64,000 bases of DNA. Source: Dendrocalamus latiflorus (taxonomy: Eukaryota; Streptophyta; Magnoliopsida; Poales; Poaceae). A model generated the notes under the pieces. That model was not told the origin of the DNA, ran no database searches, and worked only from the letters and a program-made list of their open reading frames with translations. Location of the stretch: the NCBI GenBank assembly GCA_017311315.1, contig CM029609.1, forward strand, positions 38,500,744 through 38,564,743. The letters run 5' to 3'. Below, in pieces: positions 9,809 through 22,178 of the stretch. How positions within the stretch are numbered: the first letter of the stretch is position 1; every line of letters begins with the position of its first letter. The translations under genes were made by a program, and so were the position numbers.

Positions 9809-12512
9809 CTACTGATCCGGACATGCATTGCATCGTCTAGCTGTGTGCCCCTCCTGACCGCATCGCCCACAACGTGCACCAGATGTTCCAGCTTGTGATT
9901 CGTCCATGTCATTTCTAATACGTCGGCTTTGTCGCTGACCCTTCCCACCCTTCAGCATGTTAATATCCGGAACCCAGGTCCTCGCTGAAATGTCCAAAGT
10001 GGCGAAGTTTCCCACCGCCCTGAACCCTCGGAGCTCCCCACACCAAGCTTGCAGTATTCTCTCCTTGAAAAAGTACTCGGACATGAAGTTGTAAGGATCC
10101 ATGCCCACGGTTCCGCATGCAACGAGGACATGAGAGCATGGCCTGTTTAACAACTTAAGCTTGTTGCATGTGCAGCTAGGTTCGTTTGCATGATCTCCAA
10201 GGCATACCTCGTGAGTAATAAGTGAACGAGATGTCCCAAATCCGGCTCTGTCACGGAGTATCACCTCGAAACGATGCTCCCTATTGCCCATGACATGCAC
10301 TGTGTGCAATTGACCCTTCTGTGCCTTCGTCTCCATGTACGCAGTAATTTTTGACGAATACAGGGCTCCGGGATTGGCCGCATGAAGTGCGGCACTCGCG
10401 TGCCTCTCCCTGAAGTAGCGGATTGTGTTGTGAAGAACACCTTCCACGATGGCGACAAGGGGCTGAGAACAGAGACCCCTGAGAACCCAATTGTACACCT
10501 CGGCAAGGTTAGTTGTCATTATTCCGTATCTTGCGCCATCCGTGTCGTGCAACAGCGACCACTTCTCCAATGGTTCCCCCTCGATCCACTACGAGAAGCA
10601 CTTGATGTTTCGCACGCTCCTCCTTCTTGGACCACTTGGGTTAGACTCATCGATTGCTGGCAAGCATTGCGGTTGTGCCGCCCCAGGAGTGACCGGCCCC
10701 TTGCTCCTTTCGTCGACGTTCTTCCTGGTGTGCTCATCCAACAACCCCCATAAAGCATCAAATTTTCTCTGCTGGTTCTGCCTAGCCAGCCTCTTAAATA
10801 GCTTCATCAAAGATTGTTTCAGGAATTGCTTGAAAAAGTTTGCCCCTAAGTGACGACTGCACCACCGGTTCCTCATGTCCGGCCAAAAAAAGGTCTCCTC
10901 AGGGTCTTCTTGAAGTTTTTGTATCGCCTTTATAATACCGGCATGGCGATCATGAATTACGCACACCAGAACGGGTGCCTACAACTCCAGCCTTCATATG
11001 TCTGAGAAACAACAGCCAGCTCTCATAATTCTCACTCTCCACAAATGCAATAGCCAGTGGCAATATTTGATTGTTACCGTCAACGCCTATGGCCGTCAGG
11101 AGCTGCCCTTTGTATTTGCCTGTCAAAAAGGTCCCATCTACAGAGATCACTGGCAGCATGTGCTTGAATGCTTCAATGCTAGCACCAAATGCAAACAATG
11201 CTCTCTGCAACACTGCAAATCCCGGTGGACTTATGGACGGCTTCTCGTGCACGGCGATGTACGTGCCCGGGTTCCTTTGTTGCAACACCTTAAGCATACG
11301 AGGAAGGTTGTCGTACGCCGCCTCGAAAGTGCCAAAACGTTTTTCCAACGCCTTTTGCTTGGCACGCCACGCCTTCGCGTAGCTAATCTTATACTTGAAT
11401 TTATTCTCAATAGCTACCACAATATGTGTGGCCGCAACATCTTTCTTCTCCACTATCTCCCCATACATCAAATTGGCTATAAATCCGGACGTCAAGTTAC
11501 GATGCCTCGCCAAGACAGTGTTTAGAATGCAGGAGTGCGGCTCCACCTTGGACACAATCCAGTGAGTGTCATACTTGGGTCTACGTGCGTGCACCCTCCA
11601 AGGACAACCAGCCTGCTCGCACTTCACAGTGTACTGCTCCTGGCTTGATTTGACGACGCGAAATGTCCGTTGCACTGAAAGGGCCCAAAGCTTGATGGCA
11701 TTCTGCAGCGCTTCCTTGTCAGCAAACATAGCATGCACCTGAACCTCTGTCTCATGATACTCCCATGGTGATTCATGTTCATCATGTGCGGAAACACCCT
11801 CCGCATTAAACCGGTTCCATTCCTGGGGGATAGGAACTTCTTCATCATCGGAACTGTCCTCCTCGTCGTCCTCTACAGCTTGCTCTTCATCTCATGCCCT
11901 CTGGTCATCAGATTCCATCTGCTGCATGATATACTCATTATGCTCTCCTTCATCAGCTTGCCCAGTTCCCTCTCTATAGCTTGACAGCTGTAACTCTCCT
12001 CCATGTACCGCATCGGCTTGCCCAGTTCCCTCTCTATAGCTTGACGGCTGTAACTCTCCTCCATGTACCGCATTGCCTTCATCACGAGCAACTTCATCAG
12101 CTCCACCAACGTGCGGCCCGCCTGAGCTGCTAGCACCTCCCGAAGCATAGGCGGACGCACGAGCTTGCGCAGCTGCTTATAGTGAGCACGGTTGCACAAA
12201 CAGGACACACTCGTATCCACGGCGCCGGCACCCTTGCACAAAGCCCTTCCACGAAGCAGAGCGCACCAATGTCTTCAACTCCCATCTGATGTCAGTGGAA
12301 GACCGGCTCCAAAGCCCTTGCACAACGACACTGCACACCTCGGGGTCCAATGAAAAACTCTGGGTCAGCCAATGCTGCACATCTGTCATTCGAGCATTCT
12401 CGTCATCCGGAAGTACGAGAGTGACTTACGGAAAATCGCTCAAATCCACACCATTCGGACCTTCACGAATGATTCCAGCACCATAATACACTCTCAATGT
12501 AGTACTGGCCAT
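9809..12512 (-). pseudogene. mudrA: mudrA-like MULE transposase, decayed
   Basis: The minus-strand frame starts MASTTLRVYYGAG at 12512. Stops interrupt it at 12428 (TAA), 12179 (TAA) and 11894 (TGA), a one-base frameshift lies near 10960, and another stop is at 10591 (TAG); between breaks the same protein continues. An acidic linker contains a 60-bp tandem duplication (about 11957-12074). Then come a MuDR-type DNA-binding domain (about 11740-11550), a MULE transposase domain with VDGTFLTGKYKGQ (first catalytic Asp), DRHAGI (second Asp), a SWIM finger (CTC...PCSH, about 10170-10130) and a C-terminal CCHC knuckle (CGRCGQEGHTARRC). The domain order is that of plant MURA proteins. The enzyme would cut and move the element by its inverted repeats; this copy is inactive. 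Confidence 0.92.
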
Positions 12513-13084
12513 TAATGATGTAGGCCTACATGTATGATTGAAATTTACGACATGTCAAATAACATCGTACAACACTAAACTAAACTTTCTATACTAAAAA
12601 GGGCAGTAAAATTTCTATACTACAAAATGTTCCATACTACAAAATGTATACTACATCTACAATTTTTACTAATACCAATATTTCATCTAAATAATAGTGT
12701 AAATACAACATAATTAACAAAAATATCTGGATCCAAATCGATGGAATAGCTTGGACTCCTTCTTCCTCCCTCACCTCCTCCTTCAACCCTGTCCTCCTCT
12801 CCTTCTCTTCTCCCCTCCCCTCCTTTTCTTCCCCTCCTCCCTCTCTTCTCCCCTTCTTTTCTTCCCCTTCCTCCTCTCTTCTTCTTCTCTCGTTTCTTCT
12901 CTCTGGCTCTCTGGGCAGAATGAGGGAAAAGTGGTTCTCTGGGCAGAATGAGGGAAAAATGGTAGGTGGTAGTGGGCAGCAGTCGGTGGAATATCCACCC
13001 CTGTCGCCCTACCGTTGGGCGACTGCAATTGCAGTCGCTCAACCGTACAGCAACTGCATAAGTCGCCCAACGGTTCACACATTC
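12513..13084. other. MULE 1 upstream region with polypyrimidine tract
   Basis: Sequence between the transposase start and the right inverted repeat, where the element's transposase promoter should lie. 12755-12905 is almost pure C/T on the plus strand. 12990-13080 carries GTCGCCC / GGGCGAC subterminal motifs. The Arg/Glu/Lys-rich frames on the minus strand here are a by-product of the C/T tract. Confidence 0.5.
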
Positions 13085-13232
13085 CCTAAATGTCGCCTCC
13101 CGGTTGGGCGAAAGGCAGAAGTCGCCCAATGGGGGGCGACTGGAGACTATTTTTGTAAAAAAATTTCTCGCGGGTATATTTATGTATTTTCGAATAAAAA
13201 ACGGATTATCCGTACAAAAAATTCCAAAGTTC
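13085..13232. repeat. Right terminal inverted repeat of MULE 1
   Basis: Inverse copy of 6702-6850. The first bases read inward are GAACTTTGGAATT, against AAAGTTCGGAATT at the left end. Confidence 0.88.
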
Positions 13233-13254
13233 GCCTGTTCTTTTTGTGAGGCTT

Positions 13255-13470
13255 AATAATTTTTTGCTATGATTTGTGACTTTTGAGCTGTTTATATAAG
13301 AGATTACAGAATAACAGAGTTACAGAGTAACAGAAACTTATGTGCGATTTTTGCCAATATAAATAAAGTCGGTACAGTATGTACTACAATTAACTAATAG
13401 ACCTCATCTTAAAAAAACACTTCGTTTAAAAACTAGTTACCATAGAAAAGCCAAAAGCTAAAACAGAAAT
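13255..13470. repeat. MITE family A, copy 1
   Basis: Shares with the copies at about 15100, 39965, 43022 and 46040 the blocks ATATAAATAAAGT, AGTATGTACTACAATTAACT and AAAACTAGTTACCATAGAAAA. Ends are not exact. No coding capacity. Confidence 0.6.
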
Positions 13471-13599
13471 ATAGAGAATATATGCTTTCATTGTTGTATA
13501 CATTCTATGTGTTGTTCTCTCTTTTTTTTCCTATACCTATTTTGCTTTTGCGGTGCTATTCATTTGCGGTACCCCTCTTTTTGCCCTCTCTTATTCAGC

Positions 13600-13867
13600 G
13601 GCCTTGCTCAAAAGGGCTTATTTTGAGTGGATTATGGCTGGAAATCACTATAGCTAGCTGAAAAAATATTGTAGCTGACAGTGGCTTATTTGGCGTAATT
13701 AAATTTAAAAAAATAAAATAGAAAAAACAGGTTAGCCCGTCACGGACAGTACAAACGAATACGGAAAAAAAGAACCGATAAAAAGCTCAAAAAACCAAAA
13801 AACCAGAAAAAGACAAAATTGTTGAATAGTGAAAATAAATCAGAAACTCAAGCCGAAATGAGCGGGA
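13600..13867 (+). repeat. Tourist-like MITE family B, copy 1
   Basis: Shares GTGGCTTATTTGGCGTAATTAA, the AAAGAACCGA block and the end AACTCAAGCCGAAATGAGC with eight other copies in the window. Termini are degraded. Confidence 0.7.
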
Positions 13868-14461
13868 CCGATCTCCTGGTTGCATGGATATGCTGTTTTT
13901 TTTAGGGCCCTGCATAATTTATCAGCCAGATCATTACTGCTTCTCTTTGTGCAACTTCTTTCAGCTGCTATTCCATAGAGAATTATGTGCGGCTTTTGTG
14001 ATATGCAAGGAGATGTTCACGCATTGGATGCCTTCCACACGTACTCCTACCTCTTTACTCAATGGTGCCACAACCATTTTGCCAAAACTGCCTATTAATA
14101 AGATAAAAAAACTGCCTATCAATTATTATAAGTTCATTGATATGTTCGTGTTGCTGGATAAATATGCTCTACTAGAAGATTGCAGCAGCGTGCGCGGGGG
14201 TACAGTACTGATCGTTCATTCGCTGCCGAATCTGCATGAATTTCCATTGGTTGGTGAATCTGACACCATTACGTGTTATAATTAATTTGGTGCGGTACAT
14301 GGATATCGTTCCTGTTCCGTTGCTTTTTCACACCACGAACGGGTGCTCTTTACTATTTATTTATTTTTGAGAGAAAGGAAACGAACTGGTGCTCCTTGTC
14401 ATCGATGTGCTGTTTGCCTGTTTATTGTGATTTGTGAAAAGGAGGCCGGGACCAGTGTTTC
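13868..14461. other. Intergenic, nothing recognised
   Basis: A 133-codon open frame (13884-14285) has no recognisable motif and a composition like its surroundings, so I do not call it a gene. Confidence 0.4.
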
Positions 14462-15099
14462 TGTAACAGACCAATTTTACCTCAAAATAAACCATGCATG
14501 ATTTTTAGGAATTTCTAAAAAAATTTGGTGTTTTTAAAGATTTTCCCAAAGCCATGTTGGAGTTTCAGATATTTAGAACATATTCCTTGGCTCAAAAATG
14601 TGAATTCCAAATTTCTAAAACTCAATTGGATGCCAAGAAGGTTTTCCTAAAAATCTTGTGTGCAAATAGCTCCCAAAATTCAAATTTAAAATTTAAATTC
14701 AAATCGCAAGCAGAATTAAAGTTTAAACTCAAAATTTTTCCCTACCTGAGCTTCGGGCCGAAAGCCTTCAGCTTGCCCAACCCATCTTTCCTTTTTTTCC
14801 CCCCACTGGCCCACTCGCTCATGCCAGCCAGCTTCACCGTCGCGACCGAACCGAACCGGCCCACTCCTGTGTGCTCGCCAGCTCGTTCACATGCCCTCAC
14901 ACTGCCAACCCAATCGCCCCTCTCCCTCGTCGCACTAGCAAGTGGGCCTAGGTCCCACCTATCAGCCGGGCACTGTGCTTCTTCCTCCTCCCCTTCTCTC
15001 TCGCGTGCACACCTGAGCTTATGTCTTCGCATGTGTTCGCGTGCAATAGTGCATTGAAGCCCTCTATGCCTTGAGCCTTGCGCGTTGTAACCTTGGATA

Positions 15100-15285
15100 G
15101 GTTCTTTTGGGTTGTGGTTTTTGGCTTAAATTTTTGAATTTTGGTTGTTTATACGAGAGAGTACAGAGAAAGAGATACTTAAGGTCTATTTTAGCCGGTA
15201 AAAATGAAGTTGGTATAGTATCTACTATAATCGATTTATAAATCCCGCTTTGAAAAGACACTGCGCTTGAATTCCTCACCGTTCG
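15100..15285. repeat. MITE family A, copy 2
   Basis: Contains GTCTATTTTAGCCGGTA, TATAGTATCTACTATAAT and related blocks of family A, inside LTR I. Confidence 0.55.
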
Positions 15286-15734
15286 GTGAGTCTCCGATGA
15301 TGCCATCATGCGCTCTAACTTTATCTCATGCCCCTCTACCTTGTGCAAAATATTTTCTTGAAATTTGAATTTTTAAGGCGCTTCCTAAGTTTTGGTTGAG
15401 GATTCAAAAATTGAAGAAGGTTTGTAAAATAATAATAATAATAAAACTAGAATTTAAAAATGCCATAAAAAATATGGAAGTAAAAGAAAATTTTAATTTT
15501 GAATTCAAAATTGAAAATACAATCCAACATAAGGAGGGATAAAATTTAAATTGAAGTATAAAATTTTTTTCATATTGTAAATAGCATGATAAAAAGGGCA
15601 ACAAAAATAAATAAATAGAACATATAGATATATACAAAGGGCCTAGAAAGACGAGCAAGACATAAAATGTAATTATGCAAAAATAGGCATGAAGGAAATA
15701 CATACATGTATATAAGATGAATGTGCAAATAAAA

Positions 15735-15875
15735 TATATATATGTATATACATATATATATATATATATGAATAAAATAAATATAAATATATACATACAC
15801 AAAAATAGAAACAAATAAGAATATATATATATATATGTATATATACCTGTATATACATATGTATATATATACAAT
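15735..15875. repeat. AT/TA microsatellite region
   Basis: Several runs of alternating AT(A) interspersed with ATGTATATA. It produces long Tyr/Ile-rich frames on the minus strand that are not genes. Confidence 0.85.
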
Positions 15876-16593
15876 AAAAAAAGAAAAGAGAGAGAGAGAG
15901 AGGTCAGGCCGGCCGAAGCGGCCCGGCCCAACCCCCTCTCCCCGTTTCATTCCCACGCGCGGCCAGACACTCCATTCCGCCTCACCCCTCTGGCCAGTGG
16001 GCCCGCGCTCCGCACGTGCCTCTCCTCCCTCTCTGCCGCGTGGCCGAACCGGCCTCCTTTCCCTTTTCTTTTTCCTCCTTTCTTCCCATGCGATGGCTCC
16101 TTCTCCCACTTTCCTTTCTTCCTTCGCGTGTGCTATGAGCTGCTCCTGTGCTGTCCTTTCGCCACCCGTGACCGCCATGCACAGCGCTAGCTCCGTCCTG
16201 TCAACATCTGCGCCGCACCCAACCGTCGCTATCACACTGGCTGCCGCGCACCGAGCCCCGCACCGGGTCCTTGCCCGGCGGATTTCTACCCCGCCGCCCG
16301 GTCCTCCGCGCCTCCCTCGCCCCACTGCGGCCATAAAAAGCCCCCAAGCTTCCCCAGGTTCCCTACGCCGCCTTCTTCTTCCCCCATCTCTCCCTTATCT
16401 TCTTTCTCCCCAAACTCCCGCCGCCACCACCATCCTCACCGCCACCATCTCCTCGGCCAATTTCGCCTCAATTCCTTGCGGCGGGAGTGCCACCTCGAGA
16501 TCCTGAAGCCCCCCACGACCACCGGCCAAAGCTCCCCGCCACCCCATCTCATCGGTGCTGAGCCTCTTTCCACGCCGCCGCCATCGCACGTCG

Positions 16594-19500
16594 TGTAACG
16601 CCCCCATTTTTAGGAACAGGGATGTCGTACGGCCCGCAACAGCCCAGGAGTTCAGTTGCGGGTAATAAGTGTATCATGCCTGCTCACGAACAGTTAAAAG
16701 AAGTTAATTTGATTGAAATAAGACCTAATGGCCAATTTTAATAACAATATGGGCGTTCAAGCCCAAAGCTTAACTTACACACAAAAGAGCCGAAGAAAAC
16801 TCCACAGGAACACTTGAGTGCAGACGTAACCCTAACACAAAATCTTGATTTGCTTTCTTTTCTTCTGATATCTGTTGAGGGGAAAAAATTATGCAAGCCT
16901 GAGTACACCAACCACCGTACTCAGCAAATCACATGTGGAAAATACTATATAACTACTTGCCAGGATATTCTTAAGAGGAGGGGAATATAGTTGTTTTATT
17001 AAGAGGTGGATGCAATTTTATTTGCAAACAAATAAAATTTAAAACATTTGCTCCTTAAGATCAGGGTGTTTTCTGTTATCAGATAAAATCTCATCATTAC
17101 TCAATTTAACAACATCAGAAACACTACTTATGCCTCGTTGTTGGAATCACCCAATTAACACAGCTTCATTAACCAGAAGCACGGCGTATTCGAATACCAT
17201 TTATTTCACTCTGCAGAGTTGCCCTGCTTTACCCACAAGATTTCTTAATTCCACGTCTGGCATTAAGAAAACAAGGCTTTTCGCTACTCAATTCTTTATA
17301 TAGCCTCCACCTAGTAGGCCTCCCAATAAGCTCAGGCCGCACCTGACTTATCTTAGCCTACTATTGTGCGGTACACATAACATATGATCGAAGTTCAGAT
17401 CGATCGGTCAGATTGTTCAAATAGAATAACCAACTTCCATACGGCCCTGCTTAACCCCTTCCGTATGGACTCGCACCTTGCCTCCAAACTGCATTTGTAG
17501 AGGTTCAATCGAACTTGAGCAGCTACTAGACCAGGGTTGACGTATCAACACTTGTGGTTGGGCGATCACTGCGTCTTTTACTTAGCACAAGGTTCTTTCC
17601 CTTATATGTTTCATGAGATCCGCAACCTCCAGCATCACCGGCCTAGGGTACGGTGTCCCATACCACCCTACCCTCTCCGGGTTTTCCAAACCTATCGGCC
17701 TGCAGCCAACACCTTAGTAGTGTAAAGATTTTTCATGAGATGTAAATATCATATAATTATGTATGTTACCAAGTAATTATAACTAGGGTTATCAAAGGCA
17801 TGGCAACAATTGATCATGGCATTTGCAGGTGGTAGGAAATATCTAAATATCATGTCATTCTAAACATTTTATTTTACGCAAACTATCATTTGGCAACTAT
17901 GAATAATGAAAATACATAAGAAAATAATGTAAATTTCATGGGATTCAATATGATAAAAAACATGTGACTTTCCTTGCTTTTGTTGTCCTTCAGTTGACCA
18001 ACTCGCTTGGTCCGTTCACTAGCGTAGAAAACGAAATCCAATAGGTCCCTGCTTTGTGGGATGCAAGCTGGGAACAAAATGCAAATTAAAATAAGAAAGA
18101 GTATAAAAAGACATGGGTTGGGTTGGGAGGTCGAGTTTCAACGATGCTTGGATGGCCGACAGAACTAAAGTTGAAGTAAACAGGGTTAGGATGATCGAAT
18201 GGATATTACATGTATTAGACCAATGTTTGGAAATAGAAGATAGATATTTAAGAATGGATGGTTGACCTTTGAATTGAATGAATTTGGTTTTTATTAAGAT
18301 TAATTTGGCATAATGAAGGAATTTGAATTTATTAGATTTGAATTGGGTGGAACGGTGAAATTTGAATTTAAAGAGTTAAGTTTGTAAAATGGTGAAGTTT
18401 AAATTTTTAGAATTTAAATTTGAATGAATGGATGCTAAATTTGAATTTAGGATATTAAATTGGTCAAAATGGTATAGTTTGGTATTTTTGGGTTTTTTGA
18501 ATTTTTCAGGGATTTTTAATCATTTTTCTGAATTTTTCTTAAATGGATGAACAGTGTGCTATAGTATCTACAGTATTGGGCCGGCCCGGAAACAAACAGT
18601 GCACACGCGCGGATTTTAAAACCCACGGCCAGGTGGGCCGGCTGCTTTGGCCCAGCGAGGCGCGGCCGAAAAGGGCCCAGGCGCGCGCGCGGGGAGGCTT
18701 CACCTGATGGGCGACACGCCGCTGGCGCCGACGGCTTAGAGGCACAAGGAGCGGACAGCCCGGATGGAGAAGGCGGTAGTGAAGCCGACGATAGATATAC
18801 GGCCACGTCGCTCCTCCACAGTCTTCTTCTTCCTCCAGCTTCTTCTCCAGGGCGAAAAATAGGGGAGCGGCAACTCCGACGGGGCGACGCCGGTGGGGTT
18901 TCTCCGGAGAAAAGGGTGGCGCCGAGAGGGGCGGCTTAGGCTTAGGAACCCATTTTAGGGCTTTAGAGAGGTTGGGGATCGACAGGGACAGCAGGCGGCG
19001 ACCGTAAAGATGATGGCTCTCACGGCGGCGCCTGGGGACTCCGTTGGCTCTCCGGCACAATAGGTTGCTTTTTCACCATCTACGGCACCCTAATAACACG
19101 ACGGAAGTGATGGATTAACTCACGGATAGCTCAGGCTAGCTGGCCACGGAGGGTTGGTTTGGGCCGGCGGTGGACTTCATCGGCAAGGCTCTACGGAAAT
19201 GCTAATGTAAAATTGAGCTTGGCTTTTTGTTTGTGGTGCCCCAGAGATGCTATGAAAGCGATTAATTGGAATATAATGGTCGGGAGTAGAGGATTGGGTG
19301 AAGAGCTTACCGGGCTCAGGGGCGGCTATCACCGGCGACACAGGGGGTGAGAGCTCGATTGGTTGCTTGTGAGTGGTTGTGAGGGTGCCAGGAAGCTCAA
19401 GACAGTGAGAGTTGGGCTTTATACGCAGTGGAGATTGGTGGCCACGAAGAGGCGGTTCGGGTGAGCTTCTAGGGCAAGGAGGAGCAAGGAGGGAGGGAGG

Positions 19501-19618
19501 CGCAATTGCCGAAAATAGAAAGCGTATTTTCACTAGGATTTGCCACAAAGGGAAAGAAATCCGAATTTAATCAAAATTCATAAAAATTTCAAAATTTTCA
19601 AAATTTTGTGGTGTTTCA
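16594..19618 (-). repeat. 3' LTR of the gag-only element (3025 bp)
   Basis: Nearly identical to 23777-26945. Relative to that copy it has about 30 extra bases near 18775-18805 and lacks the minisatellite segment found at 26650-26820. It contains the CTGCAGAG/TATTCGAATAC box (about 17190-17220). Confidence 0.92.
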
Positions 19619-21191
19619 ATCTACCCATTCGCCCACGAGATTCGCCCAGGTTAGAAAAAATGGGGCGTAAAACAAAATTTGTTACAGTCCTGATTCCTTT
19701 ATATAAATCTCGTTTCATTTAGGGTAAACTTTCAGGGTGGCTGTTGACTAGTGCCTTTGTCGGTGCTCTGTCCCTTTCTGGTTCTCTGGATTCCCAAGAC
19801 TTCATAAATACTTCCTCAAGATATAAATGTGGTTTACGCTTCTTGATCTAGAAGAATTCCATTTGGAACTTCATGCAATAGCACGACCATGGTCAGGCAG
19901 AGGCCTATTATTCTAATTCCTTTGTCTGACAGAAAATGTGTTTCTTTGATCAGTCAATCTATGATCATTTATGGTCTCATGTCCTTTTCATGTCTTCAAG
20001 TGTCTGTAAAACAAATCCATACTAATATCCTCTGATTCCTCAATTCCATTTTAGAGCTGATTATAACTGTAATAATCCAAGTAGACTTTTATATCTATCC
20101 GTTACTTTCTGGTATACATCTTAGTATACTATGTACTTTAATATTTCTCTTCTCGTATTACTTTACTAGATTTCTTTCTCTTAATTTTGGTTCATCTTTA
20201 CTCTATCAGGGTATATAGGGAACTATTGGAAGAATTTGATTTTACAGTTAGATCTTTCAACTTTCTTTTCATTCCGTGTTCAGTAATAACTGTGAGATCC
20301 CTAAGTTTCTCTCTTACTCCTTGATGAATCCTGTTGAATCTTCTTGTTGTAATTAAGACAAAGTTTAGTAACCATTCTACACTATGCCTTTGTCTTTATT
20401 TGTTATTATTATTTTTCTTCTGGGCAACATTAAATATTTGTATGATAGTTCTTGGTTGTTTGCAGTCCCGCAGATTTAATCCCAATTGACTAAGTCATGT
20501 GTAGTCTATTTCCTTTCAGGTGTTGACATCTCAACGTAGAAGTTACAATCCTCCCATTCTGTATTACTACACATCCTTGTCTTGAGGTGTGACCTTAAAT
20601 TTAAAACTCTTTTCTAGGGATAGGGGTATTAGAATTAGGGCTGTATTCAAATATAGTCTTTAATAGAACTGTGATTAGAATTTTTTTTAACTTTTAGGAA
20701 CTTCTATTGTTATACACAAGCTTATATATGTTTTTGTTTCCCCTTCTTTCATTTTCTTACTGTACCTGTATATCATCCTTGTATAAACTAAGTTATAATG
20801 TCTTGTATTTTTATACTAACGGCTTGGTTTATTTCTCAAGGTCTTTATCGATACTCCTTATAGTAATATTCTTTATGATTTCCTTCAGTACCTTTTTAAG
20901 ACATGTCTGGTTCATCTGTTCTATGTGTCTTAGGTTTACCATGCTTCATCTAAACATTTACTGTTGTCGTATTTCTTTTGTACAAGGTTAAGAATCGAGT
21001 CTACAGTGAATTATGACACAAACTTTTTTATTTATTTACACCAATTCAGATAGCTCACGGGTACATTTGATAACTTACAAAACTACTTGTTTATACCAAA
21101 GTATGAGATGACACTCAGTTCATATCTAGTTCTTAACCAACTTTTCCAACTTTCTGATTATTTCCTTGTTGTTTTTTCCTTAGTCACTTCT
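19619..21191 (-). other. Internal region downstream of gag, no pol found
   Basis: This is where protease and polymerase genes would lie. The sequence is T-rich on the plus strand and has no long frame in the element's sense and no recognisable reverse transcriptase or integrase motif. A 94-codon plus-strand frame (20707-20991) has no recognisable motif. The bases next to the 3' LTR (minus-strand GAATGGGTAGAT) are only weakly polypurine. Confidence 0.6.
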
Positions 21192-22178
21192 TTAAGGTGC
21201 ATTTGTTTCCTTCTCCACTCGAGCCTTCTTGCAGTGACGTTCTTCTTTCTCCATTGATAATTGATATGAAGTTGATGTCTGTCTTCTGGCTCGTATCTGG
21301 GCTTCTTCTTTGGGTAAGGATCTCAATGGGCATTGGTAACACATTTGTCCCTCTTGGTTGCAGTGAAAACAAATTGTATGTGCCAAAGTCAAGGAATCAC
21401 TTCGCTTGATAATCCTCACATATCCTGATATTTCTTCCTCTATTCGGAGAGCTTGATCGACTAGAGTCTGTAAATTTGGAAATTCCATGGTCATAATATA
21501 GTGCTTTATCTTTGGTTGCAAACCCTGTACAAAGTATGGCATTCGTTTTGTTTCATCATTGATATCTTTTTGGGCATATTGTGACAAATGATGAAATTGC
21601 TGTAGATACTCCATAACAGATTTATCTTCTTGTCGGAGATTAAGAAAATCCTGATATTTTTCTGTAACAACTTTAGGTGAAATATAAGTCTTGCGAAATC
21701 TAGTCACAAACTCTTCCCATGTAATATCATTCTTGTTTGAATATGTCCATTTAATCGCATTCCACCAGTTGATGGCTGGCTCCGATAGTTGGTAAGTGGC
21801 GAAAAGAACTTTTTCCTTATCTATACATTGGATGGCTTCCAGTCTCTTTTCAATACTTTGTAACCAGTTATCAGCGCTCAAGGGTTCTGTAGTTGATGAG
21901 AATTCTGGTGGTTGAGTCTTCTGGAAGGTTGCAAATTTAAATGCAGTTGCACTTGACATTGATACTAATTCTTCTGGTGGCACTTTTGTAATGAGTTGTT
22001 CCAATATCATTGCTTGTTGTTCTAGTATTTTGACTTGTCCCTGTCTGCCTTCAATCCGGGTCTTCTCCATGATAGATATAGCTTCTCTCATGTTGGATAA
22101 GGCTTCTGTCATGGTGGATAAGGCTTCCGACAAAATGGATAGTCCGTTCGGATTTCTGCTTTCCATCTGTTGCACCAT
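21192..22178 (-). CDS. gag: Gag protein of the LTR retrotransposon
   Basis: 328 codons, uninterrupted, counting from the ATG at 22178. After a helical N-terminus with repeated Met/Glu/Ala/Ser motifs, the Retrotrans_gag core (about residues 125-220) shows the typical ATYQLSEPAINWW, TWEEFVTRFRKTY and YFVQGLQP segments. Near residue 270 is a CCHC zinc knuckle in which the histidine is replaced by glutamine (C-x2-C-x4-Q-x4-C). The protein ends soon after in a Lys/Glu-rich tail and is not followed by protease. Gag assembles the particle and binds RNA; the lost histidine would be expected to weaken zinc and RNA binding. Confidence 0.88.
   Translation of the reverse strand: MVQQMESRNPNGLSILSEALSTMTEALSNMREAISIMEKTRIEGRQGQVKILEQQAMILEQLITKVPPEELVSMSSATAFKFATFQKTQPPEFSSTTEPLSADNWLQSIEKRLEAIQCIDKEKVLFATYQLSEPAINWWNAIKWTYSNKNDITWEEFVTRFRKTYISPKVVTEKYQDFLNLRQEDKSVMEYLQQFHHLSQYAQKDINDETKRMPYFVQGLQPKIKHYIMTMEFPNLQTLVDQALRIEEEISGYVRIIKRSDSLTLAHTICFHCNQEGQMCYQCPLRSLPKEEAQIRARRQTSTSYQLSMEKEERHCKKARVEKETNAP

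Larger units (their letters stand above)
6702..13232 (-). mobile_element. Mutator-like element MULE 1, complete, 6.5 kb
   Basis: The left end (6702-6850) and right end (13085-13232) are near-identical inverted repeats of about 145 bp that include a GTACGGATAATCCG core. Between them lie a mudrA-like transposase pseudogene, two GRF zinc-finger genes and a minisatellite. The ends pass directly into subterminal arrays of GTCGCCCAATGG-type motifs in both orientations. No matching 9-bp target duplication could be found, so it has decayed or the end was misjudged by a few bases. The transposase is broken, so the element can move only if another copy supplies it. Confidence 0.88.
14462..16593 (+). 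repeat. Partial gypsy LTR I, left part
   Basis: Starts TGTAACAGACCAATTTTACC, a typical start of a plus-oriented long gypsy LTR, and passes into GC-rich blocks (14750-15060, 15900-16593) with a TATA-like CCATAAAAAGCCC at about 16330. It is broken by a MITE A copy (15100-15285) and by the complete element at 16594-26945; the LTR resumes at 26951. The open frames in the GC-rich and (AT)n parts are compositional. Confidence 0.55.

Noticed and set aside
10382..11525. Plus-strand frames of 120-175 codons
   Set aside because: They are antisense to the MULE transposase.
13884..14285. 133-codon plus-strand frame
   Set aside because: No motif, no coding-like composition, and it begins inside MITE-flanked intergenic sequence.
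15404..16334. Frames of 175 and 254 codons on the minus strand, Tyr/Ile-rich
   Set aside because: They are created by AT microsatellites and GC-rich LTR sequence.
17537..17725. 62-codon frame, conserved at 24718-24906
   Set aside because: It is duplicated only because it lies in the two LTRs of one element.
20707..20991. 94-codon hydrophobic plus-strand frame, possible membrane protein
   Set aside because: T-rich composition gives Phe/Leu/Ser codons; it is antisense to the retrotransposon and shows no family.
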